Counted from the first letter of the stretch, positions 1 through 8,563 are shown. The stretch: DNA of 64,000 nucleotides from Streptomyces sp. RPA4-2 (GCF_012273515.2 NZ_CP050975.2:4340001-4404000); one strand, 5' to 3'. A program made the numbers and translations. Notes: generated by a model not told the origin, from the sequence alone.

Positions 1-12
1 ACTCTCATACGC

Positions 13-825
13 ATGACAGCCCGCGCCGCGTCCCGCCCCGTGGGAACGGTGACGCGCGGGACCACGAACCCCAACCGCCTGCGCCGGATGGACCGCTGGA
101 TCGCGGCCACCCACGGCGCCGAACTGCGCGGGAGCGCCGATCCGGTGGCGGTCGACCTCGGTTACGGGGCGGCCCCCTGGACCGCGGTCGAGCTGCTGGC
201 ACGCCTGCGCACGGTCGCCCCGCGCACCCGGGTGGTGGGCGTGGAGATCGACCCGGCCAGGGTCGCGGCGGCGCGGCCGTACGAGCGGGAGGGCCTCTCC
301 TTCCGGCACGGCGGCTTCGAGGTCCCGGTCGAGGGCGGACCGACCCTCATCCGGGCGGCGAACGTGCTGCGCCAGTACGACGAGGAGCAGGTCGCCGCCG
401 TCTGGCAGCGCCTGTGCGCGCGTCTGGCCCCGGCGGGGCCGGGGTCCTCGGGCGGCCTGCTCGTCGAGGGCACCTGCGACGAGATCGGCCGCCGGCACGT
501 CTGGGTCGCGCTCGGCCCCGAGGGCCCCCGCACGGTCACCTTCGCCACCCGGCTGGGCTCCCTGGACCGGCCCTCCGACCTCGCCGAGCGCCTGCCGAAG
601 GCCTTGATCCACCGCAACGTCCCGGGCGAACCCGTCCACGCGTTCCTGCGCGACTTCGACCACGCCTGGGCGGCCGCCGCGCCCTACGCCTCGTACGGCG
701 CGCGGCAGCGCTGGATCCGCACGGTCCGCGACCTGGCGGCCGACTGGCCGGTGACCGACGCGATATCGCGCTGGCGCCAGGGCGAAGTCACGGTGAGCTG
801 GCAGGCCTTGGCGCCAGGGGTGTGA
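13..825 (+). CDS. Class I SAM-dependent methyltransferase-like protein
   Basis: The 270-residue protein has a Rossmann-type SAM motif I (VDLGYGAAPW, about residues 48-57) followed by an acidic strand (VVGVEID, about 74-80), as expected for a class I methyltransferase. The substrate cannot be read from the sequence. The region after residue 105 carries a conserved-looking asparagine (IRAANVLRQY) where such enzymes place the catalytic segment. The ATG at 13 is almost at the window edge, so its promoter and ribosome binding site are not visible. It ends 249 bp before the next gene on the same strand and appears to be a single gene. Family assignment is fairly safe; function is unknown. Confidence 0.75.
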   Translation: MTARAASRPVGTVTRGTTNPNRLRRMDRWIAATHGAELRGSADPVAVDLGYGAAPWTAVELLARLRTVAPRTRVVGVEIDPARVAAARPYEREGLSFRHGGFEVPVEGGPTLIRAANVLRQYDEEQVAAVWQRLCARLAPAGPGSSGGLLVEGTCDEIGRRHVWVALGPEGPRTVTFATRLGSLDRPSDLAERLPKALIHRNVPGEPVHAFLRDFDHAWAAAAPYASYGARQRWIRTVRDLAADWPVTDAISRWRQGEVTVSWQALAPGV

Positions 826-1074
826 CGGCCGGTGGCGTGGCCCGGGTCCGGTGCGCGGGCGCGCTTCGGCGAACGGTCGCGGACTTCACCCGCCCGCACC
901 ACTCGCGGAACGAACTCCGTGAGTGGTTCGTCACACAGGCGGGGAGATCGTCTTGCGGAAGCGCGACGGAGGGAAGGGAGTTCTTGCCCGCCTCTGTCGC
1001 GTTGCGCGCCGACATGGCACGATCCCCCAGGCGTCCATAAGTTACTGACGGTAAATCAGTTTGGGGGCGGAGCA

Positions 1075-2208
1075 ATGGGATCCGGCAAGCGGAGCCTGAC
1101 CACGGCGGCCATGGTCCTGGCGTGCGCCTGCGCGGTGCTGTCGGCACCGGCTGTGGCGTACGCGAGCCCGACACCGGGATCCACGCCGGTACCCGCGCCG
1201 ACACCCACCCCGCCGGGCAGTGCGGCGGGTGCGGGCGGTGCGGGCGTCCAGGATCCACAGGCGATCCGCAAGAAGAAGGATCTCCAGGCGATCCGCCTGA
1301 AGTTGGACGATCTCTACCACGACGCGGCGGTCGCCACGGACGCGTACAACGCCGCCGAGGAGAAGGCCCGCCAGCAGTCCGCCCAGATCGTCGACCTGGC
1401 CCAGGAGATCGTCAAGAGCCAGGAGAAGCTGGACCGGTTGAAGGACCTGGCGGGCGCCGCGGCCCGGGCGCAGTACCGGGGCGGCGGCCTGCCGCCCGAG
1501 GCGCAGCTCTGGCTGAGCAGGAACCCCCAGGAGTATCTGGACGGCGCGGGCAGGGTCCGTCAGGGCGAGCACGCGACCAAGGGCCTGCTCGACGAGATGG
1601 CCCGCACCCAGCAGGACTTGGAGCAGTACGCGAAGGACGCCTCCGCCCAGTGGCAGAAGCTGGAGGCCAACCGCGAGGCCAGGGCCGAGGCCCAGAAGAA
1701 GATCAAGAAGCAGATCGCCGCCGCCGAGAAGCTGGAGTCCCAGCTGCAGAAAGAGGAGAAGGAGCGGCTGGCGAAGCTGGAGGAGGAGGCCGCCTACAAG
1801 GCGCAGACGGCCTGGCTCAGCTCCGGCGTCCTCGCCGAGATCGACGGCAGGGCGTCGGCGCAGGGCAAGGAGGCCGTGAAGTACGCCACCGACCAGATCG
1901 GCAAGCCGTACGTGTGGGGCGCCGAGGGCCCGAAGTCGTACGACTGCTCGGGGCTGACCTCCCAGGCCTGGATCTCCGCGGGCCACGGCATCCCGCGCAC
2001 CTCTCAGGAGCAGTGGAAGCAGCTCACCCACGTCGCCATCAAGGACATGCGCCCCGGCGACCTGATCATCTACTTCGACGACGCCAGCCATGTCGCGATG
2101 TACATCGGGGACGGCGCCATCGTGCACGCGCCCCGGCCGGGCCGGACGGTGACCGTCGCGGGCGCGGGATCGATGCCGATACTGGGGGTCGTACGGCCGG
2201 ACGCGTGA
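1075..2208 (+). CDS. Secreted NlpC/P60 (C40) peptidoglycan hydrolase with coiled-coil
   Basis: A predicted endopeptidase that cuts stem peptides of peptidoglycan outside the cell. The 377-residue protein begins with a signal peptide (basic MGSGKR, then a hydrophobic stretch ending near AYAS), followed by a Pro/Thr-rich linker. A long charged coiled-coil (about 60-250) comes next, then a C-terminal NlpC/P60 domain with the catalytic cysteine in YDCSGL, and the His in SHVAMYIGDG. The open frame extends upstream to 832, but the ATG at 1075 gives the signal peptide, so I use it. The layout matches the RipA-like hydrolases of actinobacteria. No ydaO-type leader is visible upstream. It is followed by a tandem repeat and an unrelated gene. 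Confidence 0.9.
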   Translation: MGSGKRSLTTAAMVLACACAVLSAPAVAYASPTPGSTPVPAPTPTPPGSAAGAGGAGVQDPQAIRKKKDLQAIRLKLDDLYHDAAVATDAYNAAEEKARQQSAQIVDLAQEIVKSQEKLDRLKDLAGAAARAQYRGGGLPPEAQLWLSRNPQEYLDGAGRVRQGEHATKGLLDEMARTQQDLEQYAKDASAQWQKLEANREARAEAQKKIKKQIAAAEKLESQLQKEEKERLAKLEEEAAYKAQTAWLSSGVLAEIDGRASAQGKEAVKYATDQIGKPYVWGAEGPKSYDCSGLTSQAWISAGHGIPRTSQEQWKQLTHVAIKDMRPGDLIIYFDDASHVAMYIGDGAIVHAPRPGRTVTVAGAGSMPILGVVRPDA

Positions 2209-2218
2209 GGCGTCTGGC

Positions 2219-2293
2219 GCGGGCCCGAGGCACCGGGTGTGGGCGGGCCCGAGGCACTGGGCACGGGTCGGCCCGAGGCACCGGGCGTGGAGC
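2219..2293. repeat. Three-copy tandem repeat of about 24 bp
   Basis: Three imperfect copies of a unit with core GGCCCGAGGCACCGGG (2221-2244, 2245-2269, 2270-2293) follow directly after the NlpC/P60 stop codon. The units are GC-rich and can pair with each other only weakly, so I read this as a small minisatellite, not a clean terminator. Confidence 0.7.
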
Positions 2294-2600
2294 CCGGGAC
2301 ATGCGGCGTGACCGCCCGGTGACCGGGCCCCGCGCACCGCGCGCCCTGTCGTGACCCACCGCACGTGACCTGCCCCACGGGGGCGCCCAGCTCCCCCGCC
2401 CGGGGACGTGACGTTCGTCATCTTCGGCCACCCGGCATCCTGTCCAAGTGCGGTACAGGATGCGGCATATGACGGTGGCCGATTGCCGGAAGCCCCGCCG
2501 CACACCATTCCCCCGCGGCGTCCGCTACCGCTATGGTCCCCGTCGGTGGGTCGAGGACCTTCGCCCCACCACGCCCTCGGGGGGAGGGAAGGAACAGACG
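2294..2600 (+). other. Intergenic region before the PP2C phosphatase gene
   Basis: About 300 bp without a convincing gene. It carries a strong purine-rich ribosome binding site (GGAGGGAAGGA, 2582-2593) for the gene at 2601. The frame of that gene stays open up to 2448, but the stretch lacks normal family sequence. I see no clear promoter or terminator. Confidence 0.4.
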
Positions 2601-3953
2601 ATGCCCGTACCCATACCGCGGCAGAGAGCGATCCCGGCCGCGGAAAGTGGTCAGGCTTCAGCCGCGTTCTCACCCGGCGGCCCATCCGGAGAGTCAACCG
2701 GCGGCCCCGCCGGACACGCGACTGGCGGCCCGGCCGAAGCCTTGCCGGCGCCCCGCGCCGCGACCCCGGTCGACAGCACCACCAACCTGACCCTGCTGGT
2801 CATCGAGGACGACCCGGCCGGTTCGCTGAGCGTGCCCGAAATGCTCGACGCGGCCGGCAAGCCGATCCGTATCCGTACTGCCCGCAACCTCACCGAGGCC
2901 GAGCGGCTGCTCACCGACGACGTCCACTGCATCCTGCTCGACCTCGCGCTGCCGGCGCCGGGCCGGGCGGCCGAGTCGGACGACGAGCTGGCCACGCTCA
3001 AGCACGTACTGCGGCTCGCGCCCCGGCACGCCGTGCTCGCGCTCACCGCGTCGGGCGACGCCGAGCGGGGCGCCGAAGCGGTACGCGTCGGCGCCCAGGA
3101 CTACCTGTTCCGCGACGAGCTGGACGGCCGGCTGCTGAGCCGCGCGATCCGGTACGCGGTGGAGCGGAAACGTTCCGACAAGGCCGAGCGACGGCTCACC
3201 GAGTCCAGGCTGCGCGCCCAGGAGAACGCGCGCCTGGAACGCGGACTGCTGCCGACCCCGCTCCTGGAGGGCTCCTCGCTGCGGTTCGCCGCGCGCTACC
3301 GCCCCGGTCGCTCCCGGGCCCTGCTCGGCGGCGACTTCTACGACACGGTCCGTACGGCCGACGGCACGGTGCACGCCATGATCGGCGACGTCTGCGGGCA
3401 CGGACCCGACGAGGCGGCGCTCGGCGTGGAGCTGCGCATCGCCTGGCGGGCGCTGACGTTCGCGGGGATGTGCGGCGACGAGCTGCTCTCGACGCTCCAG
3501 CAGGTCCTGGAGCACGAACGCGAGAGCGACGAGATCTTCGCGACGCTGTGCACGGTGGACATCGCGCCGGACGGCCGCCGTGCCGGGCTCTGCCTGGCCG
3601 GTCACCCGTCCCCGCTGATAGCCCGCCCCGGCCGCCCGGCCGAACTGCTGCCGTACGAGAACGGCGGCCCGGCGCTCGGTCTGCTGCCCGGCGCCCGCTG
3701 GCCGCGCCAGCAGGTGGAGCTGGGCGGCGAGTGGAGTCTGATGCTCTACACGGACGGTCTGATCGAGGGCCGTATCGGCGAGGGCAACCAGCGGCTCGGC
3801 CAGGACGGCATGGTGGACATGGTCCGCCGCCAGCTCGCCGAGGGGCTGGAGGGCGAACAGCTGCTGCGGGCCGCCGTGAGCGAGGTGCGCGAACTCAACG
3901 GCGGAGAGCTGACGGACGACGTCGCGGTGCTGCTGCTGGACCGCATGCCGTAG
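2601..3953 (+). CDS. Receiver-domain PP2C (SpoIIE/RsbU-type) serine/threonine phosphatase
   Basis: A 450-residue protein. Residues 1-55 are a Pro/Gly/Ala-rich leader. A response-regulator-like domain follows (acidic pair in VIEDD, Asp in CILLDLALP, about 60-190), and then a PP2C SpoIIE domain (about 215-450) with metal-binding motifs GGDFYD, GDVCGHG and LTDDVAV. Such proteins dephosphorylate anti-sigma-factor antagonists in partner-switching pathways. The conserved receiver lysine is not evident: where DYLxKP is usual the sequence reads DYLFRDE. Phosphorylation control may therefore be altered. The start at 2601 is set by the strong Shine-Dalgarno sequence 8 nt upstream. No anti-sigma or antagonist gene is adjacent, so the target is unknown. 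Confidence 0.85.
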   Translation: MPVPIPRQRAIPAAESGQASAAFSPGGPSGESTGGPAGHATGGPAEALPAPRAATPVDSTTNLTLLVIEDDPAGSLSVPEMLDAAGKPIRIRTARNLTEAERLLTDDVHCILLDLALPAPGRAAESDDELATLKHVLRLAPRHAVLALTASGDAERGAEAVRVGAQDYLFRDELDGRLLSRAIRYAVERKRSDKAERRLTESRLRAQENARLERGLLPTPLLEGSSLRFAARYRPGRSRALLGGDFYDTVRTADGTVHAMIGDVCGHGPDEAALGVELRIAWRALTFAGMCGDELLSTLQQVLEHERESDEIFATLCTVDIAPDGRRAGLCLAGHPSPLIARPGRPAELLPYENGGPALGLLPGARWPRQQVELGGEWSLMLYTDGLIEGRIGEGNQRLGQDGMVDMVRRQLAEGLEGEQLLRAAVSEVRELNGGELTDDVAVLLLDRMP

Positions 3954-3993
3954 CGCCGTACGGCCGCCGGAGCGCCGTATACGTGCCTGGTGG

Positions 3994-4338
3994 TCAACGA
4001 CCGCCGTTGTACGGGCCGTAGGGGCCGTCGCTGCTGCTTCCGCCGCGGCGGCCTCCGCCTCCGGAGACCTGACGGAGCGCGGGGCGTACGTCCACGAAGA
4101 AGACGATCGTGGCGACCAGCCCGGCGATCTGCAGGAAGATTATCGGGACCAGCAGGTTCACGGCCACCGTGATGCCCAGGATGATCAGCCAGAACATCTT
4201 GTTCTGCTTGTCCGCCGCGCGGTACGCGTCCTCGCGGGCGATCGCGGCCATCCCCAGTGCCACCACAGCGAGCACCAGCATGGCCAGGAAGATCAGCGAC
4301 ATGAAGCCGCCGAATGCCGTCAACAGCACTATGCACAC
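3994..4338 (-). CDS. DUF2516 family small membrane protein
   Basis: A 114-residue protein with two or three hydrophobic segments (about 10-33, 48-68, 70-82) and a Gly/Arg/Ser-rich C-terminal tail. The pattern fits the actinobacterial DUF2516 family, whose function is not known. An internal ATG (residue 13, FMSLIF) is an alternative start. It lies convergent to the PP2C phosphatase gene and downstream of the haemagglutinin-like gene, separated from the latter by a terminator hairpin. Confidence 0.75.
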   Translation of the reverse strand: MCIVLLTAFGGFMSLIFLAMLVLAVVALGMAAIAREDAYRAADKQNKMFWLIILGITVAVNLLVPIIFLQIAGLVATIVFFVDVRPALRQVSGGGGRRGGSSSDGPYGPYNGGR

Positions 4339-4379
4339 CGCCCGAGTCGAATCATCTCTACGGTCACCGTACCCGGAGA

Positions 4380-4412
4380 ACGGGCCGGGAACTCTGAGAG
4401 TGCCCGGCCCGT
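4380..4412 (-). terminator. Hairpin terminator after the haemagglutinin-like gene
   Basis: A perfect 10-bp inverted repeat (ACGGGCCGGG at 4380-4389, CCCGGCCCGT at 4403-4412) with a 13-nt loop lies just downstream of the minus-strand stop at 4470. There is no marked U-run. Confidence 0.6.
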
Positions 4413-4469
4413 CCCCGCATCGCTACGCCGTTCGCCCGCCATGTCCGTCGGCGGGCTCGCGGCGGCCGC

Positions 4470-5060
4470 TCACTTCGCGGGCGGAGTCGTCTTCTTGGCG
4501 ACGGGCTTGCGCAGCGGGGCCTTCTTCGGCGCGGTCTTCTTGGCCCCGACGGGCTCGGCGGCGACCGTGGCCGGCTTCGGCTCTTCCTTGACCGGGACGG
4601 GCTGCGCGTCCGGCTCGACGGCCACGGCCAGTTCCTCGATGCCGTCGGCCGCCTCGCCGCGCCAGGTCCGCACGGTCTGCTCGCCGTGCTCGGCGACCTT
4701 CTCGTACGTCTCCCGGGCCTTCACGGCGTACTCGGCGGCGACGCCGACTCCGCGCAGGGCGAGGTCCTGGGCGGACTCACCGAGCTTCTTGAGGTCGGTG
4801 TCGAGGGTGCTGATGAAGTCCGTCACCCGGGTCTGGATCGTCTCCTGCGCCTCCTTGGCACGGGAGGCGGCCTTCTCCTGGACGGTGTTCGCGTCCATGT
4901 TCTTCACGGTCTCGATGCGCGCCGGAGCCTCGGCGCGGATCTGCTCCACGATGCCGGGGACCTTCCTGGCCTGCTGGACGGCCAGGTCGGCGGTGCCGGC
5001 CAGGAAGTACAGCGGGGTCGGGTCCGTGGCGGCCTTGCGGATGTCGTCGGTGATGGCCAT
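4470..5060 (-). CDS. Heparin-binding haemagglutinin-like protein with Lys/Pro/Ala-rich tail
   Basis: A 196-residue protein. The N-terminal part (DPTPLYFLAGTADLAVQ) and the following long amphipathic helical region resemble mycobacterial HbhA. The C-terminal 45 residues are a Lys/Ala/Pro-rich basic tail (KKTAPKKAP, KPVAKKT), also typical. In mycobacteria this family is surface-associated and binds sulfated glycans; in Streptomyces the role is unknown. The frame extends to 5168, but the ATG at 5060 has a good ribosome binding site (GGGAGGATC) and begins the family sequence MAITDDIRK. It lies 104 bp downstream of an XRE regulator on the same strand and may be co-transcribed with it. Confidence 0.8.
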   Translation of the reverse strand: MAITDDIRKAATDPTPLYFLAGTADLAVQQARKVPGIVEQIRAEAPARIETVKNMDANTVQEKAASRAKEAQETIQTRVTDFISTLDTDLKKLGESAQDLALRGVGVAAEYAVKARETYEKVAEHGEQTVRTWRGEAADGIEELAVAVEPDAQPVPVKEEPKPATVAAEPVGAKKTAPKKAPLRKPVAKKTTPPAK

Positions 5061-5164
5061 GGCGATGATCCTCCCGGAGTCGCTTTCAGCTGAGGGTTTG
5101 GGTGGTCCGCGGCGAACCTGCCGGTCTGCACCGGTAGCGGCGGCACTGCCGCCGCCGGTACGGG

Positions 5165-5692
5165 TCAACCGGCGGTCTGCTGCGGATCGGCATCGCTTCC
5201 GTCGGCCGTGCGGGGGCCTCGGACAGCGGTGTCCGGCGATTGCCGGGTGTCCGATATGTTCTGTGCCGGGTCCTGCACCGTCTCCTGGACCACGCCTGGG
5301 GCCATGTCCCGTGTCCCGCCCTGGGCCATGTCCGGCGTGATCTCGAATCCGTTCTCCTTGCGGAAGGACTCGTAGATCTGGAGCAGTACCTGCTTCTGCC
5401 GTTCGTTCAGCGTGGGATCGGCGAGGATGACGGCACGTGTCTCCACCTCGTCCCGGTCCCGTTCGGCGTCGAGGATGCCGGCCCGCACGTACAGCGTCTC
5501 GGCGGAGATCCGCAGCGCCTTGGCGACCTGCTGCAGCACCTCCGCGCTCGGCTTGCGCAGCCCGCGCTCGATCTGGCTCAGGTACGGATTGGACACCCCG
5601 GCGGCGTCGGCGAGCTGCCGCAGTGACAGCTGCGCGGTGCGCCGCTGTTCACGCAGATACTCACCGAGATTGCCGACGTTGAGCGATGCCAT
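5165..5692 (-). CDS. XRE-family helix-turn-helix transcriptional regulator
   Basis: A 175-residue DNA-binding protein. A classical HTH_3 domain spans about residues 9-66 (LSLRQLADAAGVSNPYLSQIERG). The central part is acidic, and the C-terminal tail is rich in Gln, Thr, Asp and Met and probably disordered. The ATG at 5692 follows the ribosome binding site AAGGTGG and gives the typical N-terminus; an upstream open extension to 5758 has no site. A perfect 20-bp palindrome lies 31 bp upstream of the start and may be its own operator. The haemagglutinin-like gene is downstream on the same strand and is a plausible target. Confidence 0.85.
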   Translation of the reverse strand: MASLNVGNLGEYLREQRRTAQLSLRQLADAAGVSNPYLSQIERGLRKPSAEVLQQVAKALRISAETLYVRAGILDAERDRDEVETRAVILADPTLNERQKQVLLQIYESFRKENGFEITPDMAQGGTRDMAPGVVQETVQDPAQNISDTRQSPDTAVRGPRTADGSDADPQQTAG

Positions 5693-5722
5693 GGCTCCAC
5701 CTTGCCGCACCCCCGCTAACAA

Positions 5723-5742
5723 TTGCAAGCACCCGCTTGCAA
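5723..5742. promoter_or_regulatory. Perfect 20-bp palindrome, putative operator
   Basis: TTGCAAGC-ACCC-GCTTGCAA is a perfect inverted repeat with 8-bp arms, placed 31 bp upstream of the XRE gene start in the expected promoter region. An autoregulatory role is inferred from position only. Confidence 0.55.
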
Positions 5743-5942
5743 AAGTGCGCTGCGCCACGCCGAAAGCCCCCGGTCGGACGCAGGCGCCGCTGTCCGTTCC
5801 CGGTAGGTCTGCGGTTTATTCGGAGCAGGCGTCCGTGCGTGCGCCCAACGGCGGTGGTTTTGCCGGAAGAGGCCGTGGCGGTGCCGTGCTGTCTCGTGAA
5901 GCCGTGGCGAGCTGTTGGTGCTGGTGCTCTCACGCTCAGCAG

Positions 5943-7061
5943 TCAGGATGGCTGGACTTGGTCGAAGAGTGCGAGGGCTTCGGCGGGGTCCGGGCTCACG
6001 AGGCGTTCCAGACCTGCCGTCGTGATCTTCGCCCACCTGCCGGCCCGTACCCACATCTGTTCCTCGAAGGCGCGGACGGTCTCGTCCAGATCCTCGGGGC
6101 CGGCGGCGATGGACTCGGCGAGTTCGGCGCCTTCCAGCATCGCGAGGTTCGCGCCCGCCCCCAAGGGGGGCATCAGGTGGGCGGCGTCGCCCAGCAGCGT
6201 CACCCCGGGAACGTGGGTCCAGGTGTGGGACACGGGCAGGACGTGGAGGGGGCGGTGGACGAAGGCGGTGCCGTGGCGGAGGAGGTCGAGGACAGGAGCG
6301 GCCCAGCCGTCGAACAGAGCCAGCAGCCTCGATCGCACGGCCTCGACGTCGGCCAGGTCCAGGTTCGCGTGCCAGTCCAGAGGGGCGCGGAACTGGGCGT
6401 ACACCTTGACGTGGCCGCCGTTGTTGCGCTGGGCGACGAGAGCCCGGTTCACGCCGTACACCGCCACGGAACCGTCGCCGACCAGCCGGGCGAGGTCGGG
6501 ATGGCGGGTGTCGACGTCGTCGAGGGAGGTCTCGACATAGGTGACGCCGGTGTAGTGCGGCGTCACCGACGAGACCGCCGGGCGGACCCGGGACCAGGCG
6601 CCGTCCGCGCCGACCACGAGGTCGAACGTCTCCTGCCGCCCGTCCGCGAAATGGACCAGTAGGCCATCCCGGGTCCCCGGCACCACCTGCGTCACGCCCC
6701 GGCCCCACTGGACATCGAGAGAGCCGAGCAGCAGGTCACGGAGTTGCCCGCGGTCGATCTCGGGATTGGCCCGGTCATCTGGACGGGGTCGCCAGTCGCG
6801 CAGGACGGTTCCGTCCGTGTCCAGGATGCGCATGGCCTGCCCTTCGGGACGGGACAGCTCCTGGAACTCCGCCAGCAGCCCCGCCTTGTCCAGCGCGAGC
6901 TGGCCCAGCCCTTCATGCAGGTCCAGTGTGCCGCCCGGGGGGCGGGCGTCGGGGGCGGGATCGCGTTCGAGGACGGTGACAAGGTGGTCATGGCGGTGCA
7001 GGACGCGGGCGAAGGTAAGGCCGGCAGGACCGCTCCCGACCACTGCGATGCGGTGTCTCAT
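5943..7061 (-). CDS. FAD-dependent monooxygenase (TetX/aromatic hydroxylase type)
   Basis: A 372-residue flavoprotein of the PHBH/TetX class. It has the N-terminal FAD-binding motif GSGPAG (about residues 8-13), the middle DG motif (VGADGAWSRVR) and the GD motif (LLGDAAHLMPPLGAGANLAM, about 285-304). Members hydroxylate aromatic or polyketide substrates with NAD(P)H and oxygen and can inactivate drugs such as tetracyclines. The substrate here is unknown. The ATG at 7061 begins MRHRIAVVGSGPAG; the upstream open frame is not coding. It is divergent from a TetR gene, and both starts flank a perfect operator. Induction by a small molecule sensed by that regulator is likely. Confidence 0.88.
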   Translation of the reverse strand: MRHRIAVVGSGPAGLTFARVLHRHDHLVTVLERDPAPDARPPGGTLDLHEGLGQLALDKAGLLAEFQELSRPEGQAMRILDTDGTVLRDWRPRPDDRANPEIDRGQLRDLLLGSLDVQWGRGVTQVVPGTRDGLLVHFADGRQETFDLVVGADGAWSRVRPAVSSVTPHYTGVTYVETSLDDVDTRHPDLARLVGDGSVAVYGVNRALVAQRNNGGHVKVYAQFRAPLDWHANLDLADVEAVRSRLLALFDGWAAPVLDLLRHGTAFVHRPLHVLPVSHTWTHVPGVTLLGDAAHLMPPLGAGANLAMLEGAELAESIAAGPEDLDETVRAFEEQMWVRAGRWAKITTAGLERLVSPDPAEALALFDQVQPS

Positions 7062-7063
7062 AT

Positions 7064-7096
7064 CGATACACCGTATTGCTCGAATACGGTGTATCG
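7064..7096. promoter_or_regulatory. TetR-type operator between divergent monooxygenase and regulator
   Basis: A perfect inverted repeat with 14-bp arms (CGATACACCGTATT at 7064-7077, AATACGGTGTATCG at 7083-7096) and a 5-nt spacer fills the 53-bp gap between the two starts. A partial third half-site (ACGGTGT) follows just before the tetR start. It is positioned to repress both genes. Confidence 0.8.
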
Positions 7097-7114
7097 CAAC
7101 GGTACGGTGTGAGC

Positions 7115-7807
7115 ATGACTGTCTGGGACCGGCCGGAACCGCCGTCTCGCCCCGTGCCGCTCGACCGGGAGCGGATCGTCGCCGCCGCCATCGCACTGGC
7201 CGACGAGGGCGGGCTGGAGGCGGTGTCGGTACGCAAGGTGGCCGCCCGCCTGGACGCGGGCCCGATGCGGCTGTACAGATACATCTCCAGCAAGGAGGAG
7301 CTGTTCGACCTCATGGTGGACGAGGTCCAGGCCGAGATCCTCACCGAGGAACAGCCCGGTGACTGGCGGGAGGCGCTCGGCGTCCTCGCCCAGCGCACCA
7401 GGCAGGCCGCTCTCCGCCACGCATGGCTGGCCGACCTGCTCGGCGGCCGCCCGGCGATGGGTCCGAACGGCCTCGCCGTGGCCGAGGCCACGCTGTCTGC
7501 CTTCGACGGCCTCGCCGACGTCGACACCGTCATGCGCGCCGTGGAGACGGTCAGCGCCTACTTCATCGGCGCGATCAGGCGTGAGACCGCGCACCTGCGG
7601 GCCGAGCACGCCACGGGCCTGTCCAAGCACGACTGGCAGCGCGCCCACGGCCCCCACATGACGAGCATGCTGGCCACCGGCCGCTTCCCGGCGTTGGCCA
7701 AGGCCGTGTACGACGGCACGGACGTGGACGCCGAGACATCCTTCGCAACCGGCCTGGAATGGGTCCTCGACGGCGTGGCCACCAAACTCGCCCGGCCGCC
7801 GGCGTGA
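7115..7807 (+). CDS. TetR-family transcriptional repressor
   Basis: A 230-residue regulator with an N-terminal TetR HTH (about residues 15-65: RERIVAAAIALADEGG, then VSVRKVAARLDAGPMRLYRYISSKEEL) and a C-terminal TetR_C-like ligand domain. The open frame begins at 7076, inside the operator. The ATG at 7115 leaves the operator free and gives the usual N-terminal length. It is divergent from the flavin monooxygenase and probably represses both genes through the palindrome at 7064-7096. The ligand is unknown; the enzyme's substrate is a reasonable guess. Confidence 0.88.
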   Translation: MTVWDRPEPPSRPVPLDRERIVAAAIALADEGGLEAVSVRKVAARLDAGPMRLYRYISSKEELFDLMVDEVQAEILTEEQPGDWREALGVLAQRTRQAALRHAWLADLLGGRPAMGPNGLAVAEATLSAFDGLADVDTVMRAVETVSAYFIGAIRRETAHLRAEHATGLSKHDWQRAHGPHMTSMLATGRFPALAKAVYDGTDVDAETSFATGLEWVLDGVATKLARPPA

Positions 7808-7883
7808 CGCTCAGCTCTTGCCGAATGCGAGCGAGGCCGGGGTCGGTGTCCACGGGCCGTGCGGGCCTGGGCCGCCACCATGA

Positions 7884-8162
7884 ATCCTGCCGAAGGCCCC
7901 TCGCATCGACCCTGCTCGGCGGGCGCTACGGGCACCTCGCCGATGGACGAACCTCGGTCGGCACCGGCGCACCATCGACGCCGTCTGCACAGAGGCCGAG
8001 CCTCGGCTGAACGTCCCCACCCTTCGCGAGAAGCTCCACTCCTACGCCTTCTCCAACGACGCCCTTTTTCGCTGGACCGAGCCCTTGGGAAGGTCTCTGA
8101 TGTTGGTGGCGACGCCGGACGACTACGACGCCCTACGGGATGAGTCCCACCACCAGAACTGA
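7884..8162 (+). pseudogene. Possible remnant of an unidentified gene
   Basis: In frame 3 there is a stop-free stretch without a proper start. Its C-terminal half reads like real protein (NDALFRWTEPLGRSLMLVA, then TPDDYDALRDESHHQN before the stop at 8160-8162). Upstream it is cut by a stop at 7881-7883 and no ribosome binding site or ATG/GTG opens it. I interpret it as a decayed gene end. The family is not recognised. The rest of the 7808-8605 gap holds nothing else I can support. Confidence 0.3.
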
Positions 8163-8563
8163 AAGACACCAGGCCGCGGCCGTGCCGTCCGACAGAACAA
8201 ATGGGACCGTCTCAGCTCGCGCTCAAGCGGGCGCAGCACCGTGCAGATCCACTGGGCCGCCCGGCTCCGGTTTCGTCCCAACAGAACTGACGAGGCCCAG
8301 CTCAGAGACACCTCATCGATTCAGATCTTTTTGGGAACGGACAGCCGCGCCGGGACCCGATCCGCGCCCTCGGCGGCGACACGCCTCGACGGAGGCCGCC
8401 GGCCGGCTGCGGCCCCGCTGTCGAGAGGGGTGCTCTTACGAGATGGTCCGGCGTGGCCGCACTCGACAACCGACCGCGCCCCCTCGGAGGAATACGCGGA
8501 AAGGCGGCGGGAAATACCGGCCGAACCGGATCCGTAAAACCGTGGAGTCCACCGCCAGGAAAA
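8163..8563. other. Intergenic stretch with no recognised feature
   Basis: About 400 bp between the gene remnant and the terminator of the poly-Asn protein. Open frames here are short and overlapping, and none has both a ribosome binding site and convincing codon bias. Confidence 0.4.

Noticed and set aside
826..1074. Possible ydaO (c-di-AMP) riboswitch before the NlpC/P60 gene
   Set aside because: This riboswitch is common before Streptomyces cell-wall hydrolase genes, but its conserved core cannot be found in this leader.
5723..5742. Nur binding site
   Set aside because: It contains TTGCAA repeats like the Nur box, but the spacer is 8 bp where the consensus as I recall it has 5, and it sits at an XRE gene promoter.
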